NCBI GenBank assembly: GCA_050747745.1
Contig: JBOGKM010000109.1
Coordinates: forward strand, 120,689-184,688
Direction: 5' to 3'
DNA from: SCQP01 sp050747745
Lineage (GTDB): Bacteria > Acidobacteriota > Terriglobia > Terriglobales > SCQP01
DNA length: 64,000 bases
Under the pieces are notes generated by a model. That model had not been told where the DNA came from. It worked only from the letters and a program-made list of their open reading frames with translations, and searched no databases. Made by a program: the position numbers and the translations under genes. This document shows positions 35,423 to 44,946 of the stretch, piece after piece. Every line of letters begins with the position of its first letter. Within the stretch, counting starts at the first letter, position 1.

Positions 35423-37693
35423 TCACTCCACCAGCGCCGCGATGCGTTCGCGGTAGCGCTCCACGATCATGTCCCATTCATACCCTGAGTGCATCGCCTG
35501 CGCCCCCGCCGCGCCCCGCCGTTCCCGTTCGCTGCGGTCGGCTGCCGCCGCGCGCAGCGCCTCCACCAGGTCTGCCTGCGACGGCTCGAACCAGGTGAAC
35601 CGCCCCGTCATCGCCTGCGGCGGCCGCAGCCGCCGCGGCACCTCCCGTTCCTCGGCCTTGACCCACCAGCCGGCCGCCGCCGGGCAGTATTCCGGCGCCG
35701 GACCGGCCGCCGTCGCGATCACCGCCTTGCCGCACGCCATCCCCTCCGCCAGCGGCAGGCCGAAGCCTTCACCCCGGTAAGGCAGCACCACCGCATCGCA
35801 ACCGCGGAACAGCGCCGCCATTTTTGCCTCGCTCCAGTGTTCATCCTCGTACACGATGGGCGCGGCCCCGGGATCGGAGGCGACGGCGGCTATGTCCTGC
35901 TCCAGGCTGAGATGACGATAGAAGCTGCGTGTCCCCATCGCCTTGATCACCAGCGAGACGTCATCGCCGGCGTCGAACGCCTCGCGCCAGGCGCGCAGCA
36001 GCACGTCCATGCCTTTGCGCAGAATCGGACCGCCTACAAACAGGAAGCAGGTGCCCCGTGTCCCCTCCGGCCGCCAGCGCTCCCCGGCAGCACAATACAC
36101 GCCGCCCTCGACTCCATTGGGAATCACCCGCACCCGTGCCGCTTCCACTCCCGCCCCCGTCAGCACCTGGCGCACGAATTTCGACGGTACCCAAATCTCA
36201 TCTGCGCCCCGCAGCGATTCCACCCATTCGCAGGGAATCGCCCCAAATTCCCAGGGCAAAATCAGCGCCAGCTTGCCCGCTCCCGGCCGCCGGAAGTCCG
36301 GCGGCCAGCCGTGGCGGATGGTCAGGTCGAGGCGGTGCGGCAGCCGCCGCAGCGCCGCCAGCGCTCCGCCCGCCCCGAACGCCCGCGCCGGTTCTTCCCC
36401 AGGATGCGATGGCTCCAGCGCCACCTCCAGCTTCGCATCCGCGCACAGCCCCTGCGCCAGCCGGCGATTGATGTTCGCCACGCTGTGATACGCCAGAAAT
36501 TGTCCCTCCAGGACGACTCCGGCGCGCTCGCCCTCCCTGCGCCGGCTCGGACGCTGCAGCGGCGCCAGTGCCGCCAGCCGCTCGCGCCAGCGTGCCTCCG
36601 ATTCCGCCCCCCCCTGCCACTGCTCCAGCGCCAGCCGGGCGCTCTCCCAGGCCCGGTGCAGCAGCAAAAAATCAAAGATCGCGTTCTGATACTCCGACTG
36701 CCGCCGCCCCAGTTGCAGCAGCACTTCGCTCATCGTGCCCAGCGCCGACCGCGGCACCCGCTGCTGCAGCAAACCCGCCACCGAGGGTGCATACGCCGGC
36801 TCCATCCCTATGCCGGTAAGGTAGTGCTGCACCGCCACCAGTTGATTCCCCGCCGCTTCCGCGATCTGGGCCAGCAGACAGTGTGCGCGATAGCCGGATT
36901 CTCCGCCGCTGCCCACGTAGGCGAGTTGCCCCGCCGCCGGCGCCGTCGCTCGCTGCAGGGCTGCCAGCGTCGCGCTCGGCCGCCCTTGCGCCAGCCGGAT
37001 GCGCGCTTCCATATAATCCAGTTCCCGATAATCCGGATACCGCGCCTGTGCCTGTCCCAGCAATCCGACGGCTGCCTCGGTGCTGTTTTGGCGCATCAGC
37101 ATGGTGATCAGGTTGCGCAGACACAGCGCCTGCAGCAACGCCGGCAGGCCCGGGGCCTGCGCCAGCGCCGCCAGCGCCGCTACTCCAGCTCCCAGCGTGA
37201 TGCTTTCCTGCCGCAGGATCAGCCGCAGTTGCTGCCAGGGCGCCTCTCCCGTTTCCTCCTCCCGCCAGGTCGCCGGCTCCGCCGCCTTCACGCGCAGTCG
37301 CAGATCCACGCGCTCCTCTCCCGCCGTGCCTCCCTCCTCCGGTCCCCGCCCGCGCGGCTCGACCCCGATTAGCTCCCAGGCCAGGTCCGCGCCATAATGC
37401 ACCGGCACATAAGTGGTGCACCCCGGCGTTGCTCCCGCATCCCGCCACGGCACCGCCGTGCCCTGCAACCATTGTTCGCCCCGGAACCAAAGCAGGCACC
37501 CCACCTCGCGGCCGGGCTGCGCGCGCCGTTCGACTCCTCCGCTTGGGCTAAGCCAAATCTCATCCGCCGCCTCGCGCACCGGCCGCGGCAGCGCCGCCAG
37601 CGTCTCGGAGTCGGTGACCAGCCGCACCCAGCGATTGTGGTGGTGCTGACCGGCAGCTCGATAGGTTGCGATATCAATTGCAGTCAGTGGCAT
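35423..37693 (-). CDS. Large glycosyltransferase with TPR-like N-terminal half
   Basis: 756 aa, cytoplasmic. The N-terminal 130 residues are unrecognised. Helical repeats of TPR type occupy about 180-330 (NSTEAAVGLLGQAQARYPDY, LAQGRPSATLAALQRA, AEAAGNQLVAVQHYL). The C-terminal 350 residues form a GT-B glycosyltransferase: ADEIWVPSKFVRQVL, FLFVGGPILRKGMDVLLRAW, and the nucleotide-sugar site YRGEGFGLPLAEGMACGKAVI. It lies just upstream of the flagellar operon on the opposite strand. TPR-GT fusions sometimes glycosylate proteins such as flagellins, so that is a possible role, but the acceptor is unknown. The 218-base gap to the flagellar regulator has no firm promoter. Confidence 0.82.
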   Translation of the reverse strand: MPLTAIDIATYRAAGQHHHNRWVRLVTDSETLAALPRPVREAADEIWLSPSGGVERRAQPGREVGCLLWFRGEQWLQGTAVPWRDAGATPGCTTYVPVHYGADLAWELIGVEPRGRGPEEGGTAGEERVDLRLRVKAAEPATWREEETGEAPWQQLRLILRQESITLGAGVAALAALAQAPGLPALLQALCLRNLITMLMRQNSTEAAVGLLGQAQARYPDYRELDYMEARIRLAQGRPSATLAALQRATAPAAGQLAYVGSGGESGYRAHCLLAQIAEAAGNQLVAVQHYLTGIGMEPAYAPSVAGLLQQRVPRSALGTMSEVLLQLGRRQSEYQNAIFDFLLLHRAWESARLALEQWQGGAESEARWRERLAALAPLQRPSRRREGERAGVVLEGQFLAYHSVANINRRLAQGLCADAKLEVALEPSHPGEEPARAFGAGGALAALRRLPHRLDLTIRHGWPPDFRRPGAGKLALILPWEFGAIPCEWVESLRGADEIWVPSKFVRQVLTGAGVEAARVRVIPNGVEGGVYCAAGERWRPEGTRGTCFLFVGGPILRKGMDVLLRAWREAFDAGDDVSLVIKAMGTRSFYRHLSLEQDIAAVASDPGAAPIVYEDEHWSEAKMAALFRGCDAVVLPYRGEGFGLPLAEGMACGKAVIATAAGPAPEYCPAAAGWWVKAEEREVPRRLRPPQAMTGRFTWFEPSQADLVEALRAAAADRSERERRGAAGAQAMHSGYEWDMIVERYRERIAALVE

Positions 37694-37911
37694 CTGTTAA
37701 GCGAGACCAAAGATATCTCGTCTTAAGAATCAGCACGCGGCGGGCCATCGCGTCCGCCTCCGGCTCGCGGCCCCCGGCGTGCAGCAGCGTCGGCAGAACC
37801 TGGCAAAACATGAGCGGTTCTAGCCAAGAACAGAAGAAATTAATGCTGGCTTAATGGAATTCTAAGAATCGCGCCGTACGATCTGCCTACTGTCTCTCAG
37901 GAGCTGCCACT

Positions 37912-39171
37912 TTGACTCAATCCTTTTCCCAACTTGTGTCCAGCCCCGCTCCGGCCGCCTTCCTGGTCGCCAGCGGTAATCCCGGCTTCCGCAAACAGGT
38001 CATGGATGCCCTGCTCGCCGCTCGCCAGGACGGCATCGAGGTTCTGGGCGGTGCCGACGCTCTGCTCAAGCTCGAAACTGGCCCCTGGGCCGGCCTGCTG
38101 TTGGACCGTCACCTGCCCGACCTCGATGCCGAGGAACTCGCCGCCCATGTGGCCGCCCACTATCCCCACCTGCCCGTCGAGCTGATGGACTCGGCCATGC
38201 CCCTGGCCGCCACCCGCCTGCTGCCCCAGCCCGGCCCCGATGCTCTCGCGCCCGCGGCGCCGCCCTTGCGCTCCGCCCCTGCGCCGCTGCCCGGCCTCAG
38301 CGTGCTCCGTGCCGTGTCTGCTCCCGCCCCCGCCGAATTGCTGCCCGGCATGGTCGGCCGCAGCTCCCACCTGGGCGATCTCAGTACGCTGGTGCGCCTA
38401 GTCGCCCCGCGCCGCACCCCCGTCCTGCTGCTCGGCGAGACCGGCACCGGCAAGGAAATGATCGCCCAGGCGGTGCATGCCGCCAGCCCCCGCGCTTCCC
38501 GTCCCATGGTCGTGGTCAACTGCGCCGCCATCCCCGAAGCCCTGCTGGAATCGGAGTTGTTCGGCTTTGTGCGCGGCGCTTTCACCGGCGCCGTTCAGTC
38601 GCGTTCCGGCCGCATCTTCAACGCCCACACTGGCACGCTGTTTCTCGACGAAATCGGCGAACTCCCGCTCGCTTTGCAGGCCAAGCTGCTGCGCTTCCTG
38701 CAACAAGGCGAGCTGCAGCGCCTGGGCAGCAATGACCCTCAGCACGTGGATGTGCGCGTCCTCGCCGCCACCAATCAGGATCTTCAGGTCCAGGTCGCCG
38801 CCGGTGCTTTCCGCCGCGATTTGTTCTACCGCCTCGCCGTCTTCCCCATCGAGCTCCAACCCTTGCGCCATCGCCCCGAAGACATCGTCCCTCTCGCCCG
38901 CCATTTCCTCCGCTCCTTGCATAACGGCGAAACCGGCCCCGGCTTCTGCTTTGCGCCCGAAACCCTCGATCTGCTCGAACAGTATCCCTGGCCAGGTAAC
39001 GTCCGCGAGCTGCAGCATGCCCTCGAACGCGCTTACATCCTCGCCACCGGCCAGGAGGAACTCGAGCCCTGTCATTTCCCCGTCCCCGCCGCCTGGCAGT
39101 TGCAGCGCGGCATTGGCCCTCGCCGTGCAGAGGAATGGGCGGAGGCCAGCGGAACCCATGCTTTCGTTTAA
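37912..39171 (+). CDS. FlgR/FleQ-like sigma-54 activator lacking a DNA-binding domain
   Basis: 419 aa from a TTG start preceded by AGGAG 8 bases upstream. The N-terminal 120 residues form a degenerate receiver: the DRHLPD segment keeps an aspartate, but the acidic pair after the first strand (FLVASGN) is missing. A Pro/Ala linker leads to the AAA+ domain (about 145-385) with GETGTGKE, GAFTGA and LFLDEIGELPL, ending YPWPGNVRELQHALERAYI. After it only about 40 residues remain, with no Fis-type helix-turn-helix. It overlaps flgB by 14 bases, so it heads the flagellar operon and probably activates sigma-54 flagellar promoters from solution. Confidence 0.9.
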   Translation: MTQSFSQLVSSPAPAAFLVASGNPGFRKQVMDALLAARQDGIEVLGGADALLKLETGPWAGLLLDRHLPDLDAEELAAHVAAHYPHLPVELMDSAMPLAATRLLPQPGPDALAPAAPPLRSAPAPLPGLSVLRAVSAPAPAELLPGMVGRSSHLGDLSTLVRLVAPRRTPVLLLGETGTGKEMIAQAVHAASPRASRPMVVVNCAAIPEALLESELFGFVRGAFTGAVQSRSGRIFNAHTGTLFLDEIGELPLALQAKLLRFLQQGELQRLGSNDPQHVDVRVLAATNQDLQVQVAAGAFRRDLFYRLAVFPIELQPLRHRPEDIVPLARHFLRSLHNGETGPGFCFAPETLDLLEQYPWPGNVRELQHALERAYILATGQEELEPCHFPVPAAWQLQRGIGPRRAEEWAEASGTHAFV

Positions 39172-39514
39172 CTCATCCCTGTTAAATGGCCTGGAAAGCT
39201 ACCTCGACGTCACCGCGACGCGGCAGACGCTGATCGCCTCCAACATGGCCAATGTCGATACTCCTGGCTACCAGACCCGTGATCTCAATTTCACCCAGGC
39301 CCTGCAGGCGGCCGAGGCCGGTCTCGATCCCGCCACTGCCGAACACACCGTCACCGGTCTGCTCGCCCGCCCTGACGGGAACAACGTCAATCTCGACCGC
39401 GAATCCTTTCTCATGGCCCAGACCCAGCTCCAGTACGAAACCGGCATCGCCCTCCTGCGCGACGAATTCAACCGCCTCAATTTGGCCATCAACGGAGGTC
39501 AATCCACCTTATGA
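39158..39514 (+). CDS. flgB: Flagellar basal-body rod protein FlgB
   Basis: 118 aa proximal rod subunit. Start ATG 39158 (MLSFNSSLLNGLESYLD) inside the end of the regulator gene. NMANVDTPGYQTRDLNF is the rod/hook N-terminal signature. The C-terminal helix (SFLMAQTQLQYETGIALLRDE) completes the coiled-coil core. Exported through the flagellar gate and assembled on FliE. Confidence 0.95.
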   Translation: MLSFNSSLLNGLESYLDVTATRQTLIASNMANVDTPGYQTRDLNFTQALQAAEAGLDPATAEHTVTGLLARPDGNNVNLDRESFLMAQTQLQYETGIALLRDEFNRLNLAINGGQSTL

Positions 39515-39957
39515 ACCTCTTTGGCGTACTTGACATCAGTGCTTCAGCCTTGCTGGCCGAACGCCAGCGCGCCGAGGTGGAAACCAGCAATCTCGCCAAC
39601 GCGGAAAGCGCGGGTGCCAATCCCGCTCAGGTCTATCGCCGCAAGGAAGTGGTCTTTGGCGCTACCCCCATGCCTTTTTCCGACGCCCTGGCGCAGGCCG
39701 ATTCCGCCCCCGGCCTGGCTGGTGCGGGCGAAGGCGTCGCCGTCGAGGCAGTCGTGACCGACCGCTCCCCCCTCATTCGACGCTACCAGCCCGGCAACGC
39801 CAATGCCGATGCCCAGGGCTACGTCACCTACCCCAACATCAATTCCGCTCAGGAGATCACCGATCTCATGGAGGCGGCGCGCTCCTACCAGCTCAATATC
39901 TCCGCCGCTCAAGCCACCAAAAGCATGATTCAGGACACCCTCACTTTGCTCAGTTAA
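39511..39957 (+). CDS. flgC: Flagellar basal-body rod protein FlgC
   Basis: 148 aa, ATGA overlap with flgB. N-terminal ISASALLAERQRAEVETSNLANAES is the rod-family helix. The central region has RYQPGNANADAQGYVTYPNINSAQE, typical of FlgC (xDPxHPxADxxGYV form, altered). The C-terminal helix is MEAARSYQLNISAAQATKSM. Proximal rod component next to FlgB. Confidence 0.95.
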   Translation: MNLFGVLDISASALLAERQRAEVETSNLANAESAGANPAQVYRRKEVVFGATPMPFSDALAQADSAPGLAGAGEGVAVEAVVTDRSPLIRRYQPGNANADAQGYVTYPNINSAQEITDLMEAARSYQLNISAAQATKSMIQDTLTLLS

Positions 39958-39967
39958 CGGGCCGCTC

Positions 39968-40261
39968 ATGATTCCGCCGCTGACTTCCTCCATCTCCACC
40001 TTCACCCTGCCCACCGCCCCCACCCCCCCCTCCGGCGGCGGCGGCGGCTTTGCGGCGGAATTGCAAGGCGCTATGAACCAGGTGGACTCCCTGCAGTCCA
40101 GCGCCTCCCAGCAGGTGCAGGCCCTCATGCAGGGCAAAAGCCAGGATTTGCACGCCAGCCTCATCGCCGTCGAGAAATCCGATCTCGCTTTCGGCCTCAT
40201 GCTGCAGTTGCGCAACATGGCGGTGCAGGCCTACCAGGACATCGCCGGCATGAGTTTCTAA
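39968..40261 (+). CDS. fliE: Flagellar hook-basal body protein FliE
   Basis: 97 aa. Joins the MS ring to the rod. A Pro/Gly-rich N-terminus (TPPSGGGGG) precedes the conserved part: FAAELQGAMNQVDSLQSSASQQ and DLHASLIAVEKSDLAFGLMLQLRN, with QAYQDIAGMSF at the C-terminus. Ten bases after flgC. Confidence 0.94.
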   Translation: MIPPLTSSISTFTLPTAPTPPSGGGGGFAAELQGAMNQVDSLQSSASQQVQALMQGKSQDLHASLIAVEKSDLAFGLMLQLRNMAVQAYQDIAGMSF

Positions 40262-40267
40262 CCCGCC

Positions 40268-41941
40268 GTGGCTCAACCTCTCAATCCCGGTCAAGCCCTG
40301 CTCTCGCTGCGCCAGGCTGGCGCCATGATGAACAGCATGTCGCCCCGCCAGCGCCTGGTCGTCGCCGGCGGCGTCGCCGCCGTGGTGCTCGCCATGGCGC
40401 TGCTCCTGCTGCGCATGAATCAGCCCGGCTACACCACCCTCTATTCAGCCCTTCAGCCCGGCGATGCCCAGCAGGTTACCGCCCAATTGGACCAACTCGC
40501 CATTCCCTATCAGCTCTCCGCCAACGGTGCCACGGTGAGTGTGCCCGCCAACCAGCTCGACCGCGCCCGCCTGGCGCTCGCCGCCCAGGGCTTGCCCCAC
40601 TCCGGTCAGACCGGCTTCGAAATCTTCGATAAAACCAACTGGAGCGGCAGCGATTTTGCCGAGCAGGTCAACTATCAGCGCGCCCTCGAGGGCGAGCTGG
40701 AGCGCACCCTGGAAACCATGGACGACGTCCGCTCGGCACGGGTGCAGATCACCATGGCGCACGATTCCCTGTTCACCTCTGAGCAGAGGCCCGCCAAGGC
40801 GGCTGTGGTGCTCAGCCTCAAGGATGGCGTGCTCTCGCCCGGCCTGGTCAGCGCGGTCCGCAACCTCGTGGCCGGCTCGGTAGATCACCTCGATCCACAA
40901 AACGTCTCCATCATGGACGCCGATGGCCAGGTTGCGCTCAGTGGAGGCGCGGCGGCGGAAAACCAGTTGGAGCGTGATCTCCAGAATAAGCTGATCGCCA
41001 CCCTGGCGCCCATCGTGGGCGCTGCTCACGTGCGTGCCAGCGTCAGCGTCGCCTACAACCCCGCCTCCTCCGACGATACCCAGGAAACCTATAACCCGGC
41101 CGCCAGCGCTGTCGTCAGCTCCCGCACCACCCGCATCGGACCCAACCTCATCGCTCCCGCCAGCGGCGTCCCCGGCACAACCAGCAACCTGCCCGCCGCA
41201 CAGGCGCCGGGTACCAACTTCAAGGCACAACTCGGTCTCTCGGGGGCAGCCGGGCAGCAGACCCAGGATCAAACCTTTGCCGTCAGCCGCAGCGTGGACC
41301 ACACCGTGCGCCCCGCCGGCAGCATTCAGCGCATTACCGCCGCTGTCGTGGTGGACAATGCCATCGTCTCCCGGTCCCGCGATGGCCGCGTGCAAACCCT
41401 GTCCCGGCCGCGCTCGCCCGCCGAAATGCAGCAGCTGCAGGCGCTGGCGGCGGCGGCGATTGGTATCAACTCCACCCGCGGCGACCTGCTCACCGTCGTC
41501 AATCTTCCCTTCCTCGCCCCGCCCGCCGCGCCCAAGCCGCCATCCGCCGCCCCGCTTTCCTGGATGCAGCGCCTGCCGCTGCCGCTGTCCTGGATCGCAG
41601 GCCTCGTGGTAGTGCTGCTTGTGGTCGCGCTCGCGCTGGGTTTCGCCCTGCGCCGCCGCGCGCCCGCTCCTTCCCCCTCCGACAAGCGCCAGATGACGGC
41701 GGGCGAGTCGCTGCAACCTTCCCCGACTTCCGCTCCCGCCGACTCCGGCGTGCGGGAAGTCGAGCACGAAGTGCTGAACATGACCGAACTGCTGGAAGCT
41801 GATCCCGAAGCCACGCCCCCCGAGGTCCGCCAAGTCCTCCAGCTCAAGGGCCGCCTCGCCGATCGCGTCAAACGCGAACCGGCCATCGCCGGCCGCCTCG
41901 TCCAGGGCTGGATGAACCGCAAGCGCGAGGAATCCGCATGA
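40268..41941 (+). CDS. fliF: Flagellar MS-ring protein FliF
   Basis: 557 aa inner-membrane ring protein. Two transmembrane helices: LVVAGGVAAVVLAMALLLL (about 35-53) and LPLSWIAGLVVVLLVVALALGFAL (about 435-460). Between them are the ring-building motifs (YSALQPGDAQQV, GFEIFDKTNWSGSDFAEQVNYQRALEGELERTL). The cytoplasmic tail (VREVEHEVLNMTELLEADPE ... LVQGWMNR) is the FliG-binding end. Start GTG 40268. Four-base overlap with fliG. Confidence 0.95.
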   Translation: MAQPLNPGQALLSLRQAGAMMNSMSPRQRLVVAGGVAAVVLAMALLLLRMNQPGYTTLYSALQPGDAQQVTAQLDQLAIPYQLSANGATVSVPANQLDRARLALAAQGLPHSGQTGFEIFDKTNWSGSDFAEQVNYQRALEGELERTLETMDDVRSARVQITMAHDSLFTSEQRPAKAAVVLSLKDGVLSPGLVSAVRNLVAGSVDHLDPQNVSIMDADGQVALSGGAAAENQLERDLQNKLIATLAPIVGAAHVRASVSVAYNPASSDDTQETYNPAASAVVSSRTTRIGPNLIAPASGVPGTTSNLPAAQAPGTNFKAQLGLSGAAGQQTQDQTFAVSRSVDHTVRPAGSIQRITAAVVVDNAIVSRSRDGRVQTLSRPRSPAEMQQLQALAAAAIGINSTRGDLLTVVNLPFLAPPAAPKPPSAAPLSWMQRLPLPLSWIAGLVVVLLVVALALGFALRRRAPAPSPSDKRQMTAGESLQPSPTSAPADSGVREVEHEVLNMTELLEADPEATPPEVRQVLQLKGRLADRVKREPAIAGRLVQGWMNRKREESA

Positions 41942-42963
41942 GTCAGCTACCTGCTCTCGCTGCCCATCCCGGCGTGCACAAAGCCGCCGTTCTGATGGTG
42001 CTGCTCGGCGATGATGCCGCCGCCGCTGTCTACCGCTGCTTGCCCAAGTCCGACGTGCAGCGCCTTACCGAGGAGATCAGCGAGCTCTCCTTTGTCGGCC
42101 CCAATGAAGCCCAGGCCGTGCTCGAGGAGTACAACCAGCTCCTGCTCACCCACACCTACCTGGCCCAGGGCGGTACCGACTATGCTACCCAGCTGCTGGT
42201 CCAGGCCTTCGGCGACAAGGAAGCGCGCATGCTCCTGAATCAGGTGCTGGAAGCCCAGGAAGCGCGCGCCGGAAATCTCGATTCGCTGCAGCAGGCCGAC
42301 CCCCCGCAGCTCGCCAAATTCCTCCAGGATGAGCATCCCCAGACCATCGCCGTCATCCTCGCCCACTTGGGCGTGCGCGCTGCCAGCAGCCTGCTCGCTC
42401 TATTGCCCGAACGTATCAGTGCCGAGGCGGTGAAACGGCTGGCTGAAATGCGGCAATTTTCCCCCGAAATGGCCGAACGCATCTCTCTGGTCCTGCACCG
42501 CAAATTTGACAACCTGGGCGAAAAAGGACGCCACGCCTACGCCGGCGTGAAGGCCGTAGCCGACATCCTCAACCGCACCGAAGTGGCCACCGCCAAGATG
42601 GTGCTCGAGACCATCGAACAGAGCGATCCTGCCATGGCGCTCAGCATTCGCGACCTCATGTTCACCTTCGAGGACCTGGTCTCCGTCCCCGAAGCCAGCT
42701 TGCGCGAGTGGCTCAGCTCTATGGATAAGCGCACTCTCGCCCTCGCCCTCAAGGGTGCCCCCAGCGATCTGCGTACCCACGTCCTGCAGGCTATCTCCAG
42801 CCGCGCCGCGGACATGCTCAAGGAGGACATGGACGCGCTCGGCCCCGTGCGCGCCCGCGACGTGCTGCACGCCCAGCAGGAGGCCGTCACTCTGGCAAGG
42901 CGCCTCGAGCAGGAAGGCAAGATGATCCTCAAGGCCGACCATAATGAAGAATTTATTGTCTGA
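41938..42963 (+). CDS. fliG: Flagellar motor switch protein FliG
   Basis: 341 aa, full length. FliF-binding N-terminal domain (GVHKAAVLMVLLGDDAAAAVY), middle FliM-binding domain with the EHPQTIAVILAHL motif, and C-terminal torque domain with the charged helix region LREWLSSMDKRTLALALKGA and ISSRAADMLKEDMDALGPVRARDV. These surface charges interact with stator MotA. The last codons overlap fliH by 20 bases. Confidence 0.96.
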   Translation: MSQLPALAAHPGVHKAAVLMVLLGDDAAAAVYRCLPKSDVQRLTEEISELSFVGPNEAQAVLEEYNQLLLTHTYLAQGGTDYATQLLVQAFGDKEARMLLNQVLEAQEARAGNLDSLQQADPPQLAKFLQDEHPQTIAVILAHLGVRAASSLLALLPERISAEAVKRLAEMRQFSPEMAERISLVLHRKFDNLGEKGRHAYAGVKAVADILNRTEVATAKMVLETIEQSDPAMALSIRDLMFTFEDLVSVPEASLREWLSSMDKRTLALALKGAPSDLRTHVLQAISSRAADMLKEDMDALGPVRARDVLHAQQEAVTLARRLEQEGKMILKADHNEEFIV

Positions 42964-43582
42964 GCGCCGCCCCGCGGTCGAGCCCTTCGTCTATCACGAT
43001 CGCGCCGGCGCCCCCGAGGACGCCGGCCCTGCGGTTCTGCCCGGCATCAGCGAGCTGGAAATGCAGCAGCGCGAGGAACGTGCCCGCCGCGAGGCGCGGC
43101 AGGAAACCGAATGCGGCCTGGGCGCCGACTTGGAACACCGCGTTCAGCTCGAACATGAAGCCGTGCTCCAGGTGCTGCGTGATTTCGAAAAACAGCGCGG
43201 CGATTACTTCCTCCAGTTGGAGCGGGACGTCGTGCATCTGGTGCTGGCGATCGTGCGCAAGGTGCTGCACCGCGAAGCGCAAATGGATCCGCTGCTGCTC
43301 GCCGGTGCCGTGCGCGTCGCCCTCGACCAGCTCGCCGCCGGCACCGAAGTCGTTCTCTCGGTGCCAGTGTCCAAAATGGCCCAGTGGGAGCAAATCCTGT
43401 GCCAGCAGCCGGTGCTGGCTTCTCCCCCACAGTTGCGCACCGATCCCTCGCTCGAGCCGGTCGGCTGCCGCCTGCAAACTTCTACTGGCATCACCGATCT
43501 CACCCTCGAGGCGCAATTGCAGGAAATCGAGCGTGGCTTTTCCGATCTGCTGCAGCGCCGCACCGCGCTGCTGGGCGCATGA
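42944..43582 (+). CDS. fliH: Flagellar export apparatus protein FliH
   Basis: 212 aa. A Glu/Arg/Gln-rich coiled coil (EMQQREERARREARQETECG) follows a variable N-terminus. The C-terminal half (about 85-205) is the V-ATPase E-subunit-like domain (YFLQLERDVVHLVLAIVRKVLHRE) that holds FliI. Identified from this pattern and position between fliG and fliI; sequence conservation in FliH is low. Confidence 0.88.
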   Translation: MKNLLSERRPAVEPFVYHDRAGAPEDAGPAVLPGISELEMQQREERARREARQETECGLGADLEHRVQLEHEAVLQVLRDFEKQRGDYFLQLERDVVHLVLAIVRKVLHREAQMDPLLLAGAVRVALDQLAAGTEVVLSVPVSKMAQWEQILCQQPVLASPPQLRTDPSLEPVGCRLQTSTGITDLTLEAQLQEIERGFSDLLQRRTALLGA

Positions 43583-44946
43583 ACAGCCCCGAATCTGCTC
43601 CCAAGGATCTGTCCGCCGCGGATCCACCCCATTCCCTGCTCGCTCCCTACATGCACTCTCTCGATCTCCTGCCCACTTGGCGCTGGAGCGGGCGCGTGGT
43701 CAAGGCCGTGGGTCAAATTGTGGAAAGCGACGGCCCACCCTGCTCCGTCGGCGAGGTCTGTGCCGTGCTCGGCGCCAACGGTGCCAGTGTCGAGGGCCAG
43801 GTGGTCGGCTTTCGCGAAGCCACTGTCCTCAGCATGCCCCTGCGTCCGCCGCAAGGCATCCGCTTCGGCGATCGCCTCGTTACTTGGGGGCGCAAACCCG
43901 CCGTCGGCGTCGGCGATGCCCTGCTCGGCCGGGTGATCGATGGCAGCGGTCTGCCCTTTGACGACCTCGGCGAAATTCTCACCGACAGCTTCCGCCCCTA
44001 CGATGCCGACCCTCCCTCTCCCATGGAACGCGAACTCATCCACCAACCGCTGGGCTCGGGCATCCGCGCCATTGATGGCCTGCTCACTTGCGGCCGCGGC
44101 CAGCGGCTGGGTATTTTTGGCGGCAGCGGCGTGGGCAAAAGCACTTTGATCGGCATGATGACCCGCAACACCATGGCTGATCTCACCGTACTGGCGCTCG
44201 TGGGCGAGCGCGGCCGCGAGGTGCGCGAGTTTCTTCAGAATGCGCTCGGCGAGGAGGGCCGCAAGCGCTCCGTCGTCGTTGTCTCCACCTCCGATCAGTC
44301 TCCCCTGCTGCGTATCCGCGCTGCGCTGGCGGCCACCGCCATAGCCGAGCACTTCGCCCATCGCGGCAAACACGTCCTGCTGGTGGTGGACTCGCTCACC
44401 CGCTTCGCCATGGCGCAGCGCGAAATCGGTCTGGCGGCCGGCGAACCGCCCACTGCCAAGGGCTATACCCCATCTGTGTTTGCTCTGCTGGCTCGCCTGG
44501 TTGAACGCGCCGGCCAGTTCCGCGACGGCAGCATCACCGCCTTTTACACCGTGCTCATGGAAGGCGATGATCAACTGGATCCGCTGGTGGATGCGGTGCG
44601 TTCCCTGCTCGACGGCCACATCATTCTCGATCGTCAGCTCGGCGCCCAGGGCCATTATCCCGCCATCCATCTGCTCGACAGTCTCAGCCGACTCATGCCC
44701 GCCGTCACCACCGCCGATCACCGCCGCCAAGCGACGCGCCTGCGTCAGCTCCTCGCCGCCTGGCGCCAGTCGGAAGACCTGGTCCGCATCGGCGCCTATC
44801 AGGCTGGAGCCGACGCCCTGCTGGATCAGGCCCTGGCCGCCTTGCCGGCCATCCGCGCCTATCTCCGCCAAGGCGCTCGCGAACGCCTCAGCTTCGCCGA
44901 CTCCGTCGAACAGCTGCTGCATCTCCCGCTCGGCGAAAAACCATGA
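43579..44946 (+). CDS. fliI: Flagellum-specific export ATPase FliI
   Basis: 455 aa from ATG 43579, overlapping the fliH stop as ATGA. F1-beta-like ATPase: Walker A GGSGVGKST near residue 180, GERGREVREFL, Walker B LLVVDSLTRFAMAQREIGLAAGEPP, and FYTVLMEGDD. It energises substrate unloading at the flagellar type III gate with FliH and FliJ. Confidence 0.96.
   Translation: MNSPESAPKDLSAADPPHSLLAPYMHSLDLLPTWRWSGRVVKAVGQIVESDGPPCSVGEVCAVLGANGASVEGQVVGFREATVLSMPLRPPQGIRFGDRLVTWGRKPAVGVGDALLGRVIDGSGLPFDDLGEILTDSFRPYDADPPSPMERELIHQPLGSGIRAIDGLLTCGRGQRLGIFGGSGVGKSTLIGMMTRNTMADLTVLALVGERGREVREFLQNALGEEGRKRSVVVVSTSDQSPLLRIRAALAATAIAEHFAHRGKHVLLVVDSLTRFAMAQREIGLAAGEPPTAKGYTPSVFALLARLVERAGQFRDGSITAFYTVLMEGDDQLDPLVDAVRSLLDGHIILDRQLGAQGHYPAIHLLDSLSRLMPAVTTADHRRQATRLRQLLAAWRQSEDLVRIGAYQAGADALLDQALAALPAIRAYLRQGARERLSFADSVEQLLHLPLGEKP

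Noticed and set aside
37801..37815. Possible sigma-54 promoter TGGCAAAACATGAGC before the flagellar regulator
   Set aside because: GG and GC spacing is right but the -12 element is GAGC instead of TTGC, and it is about 100 bases from the start codon.
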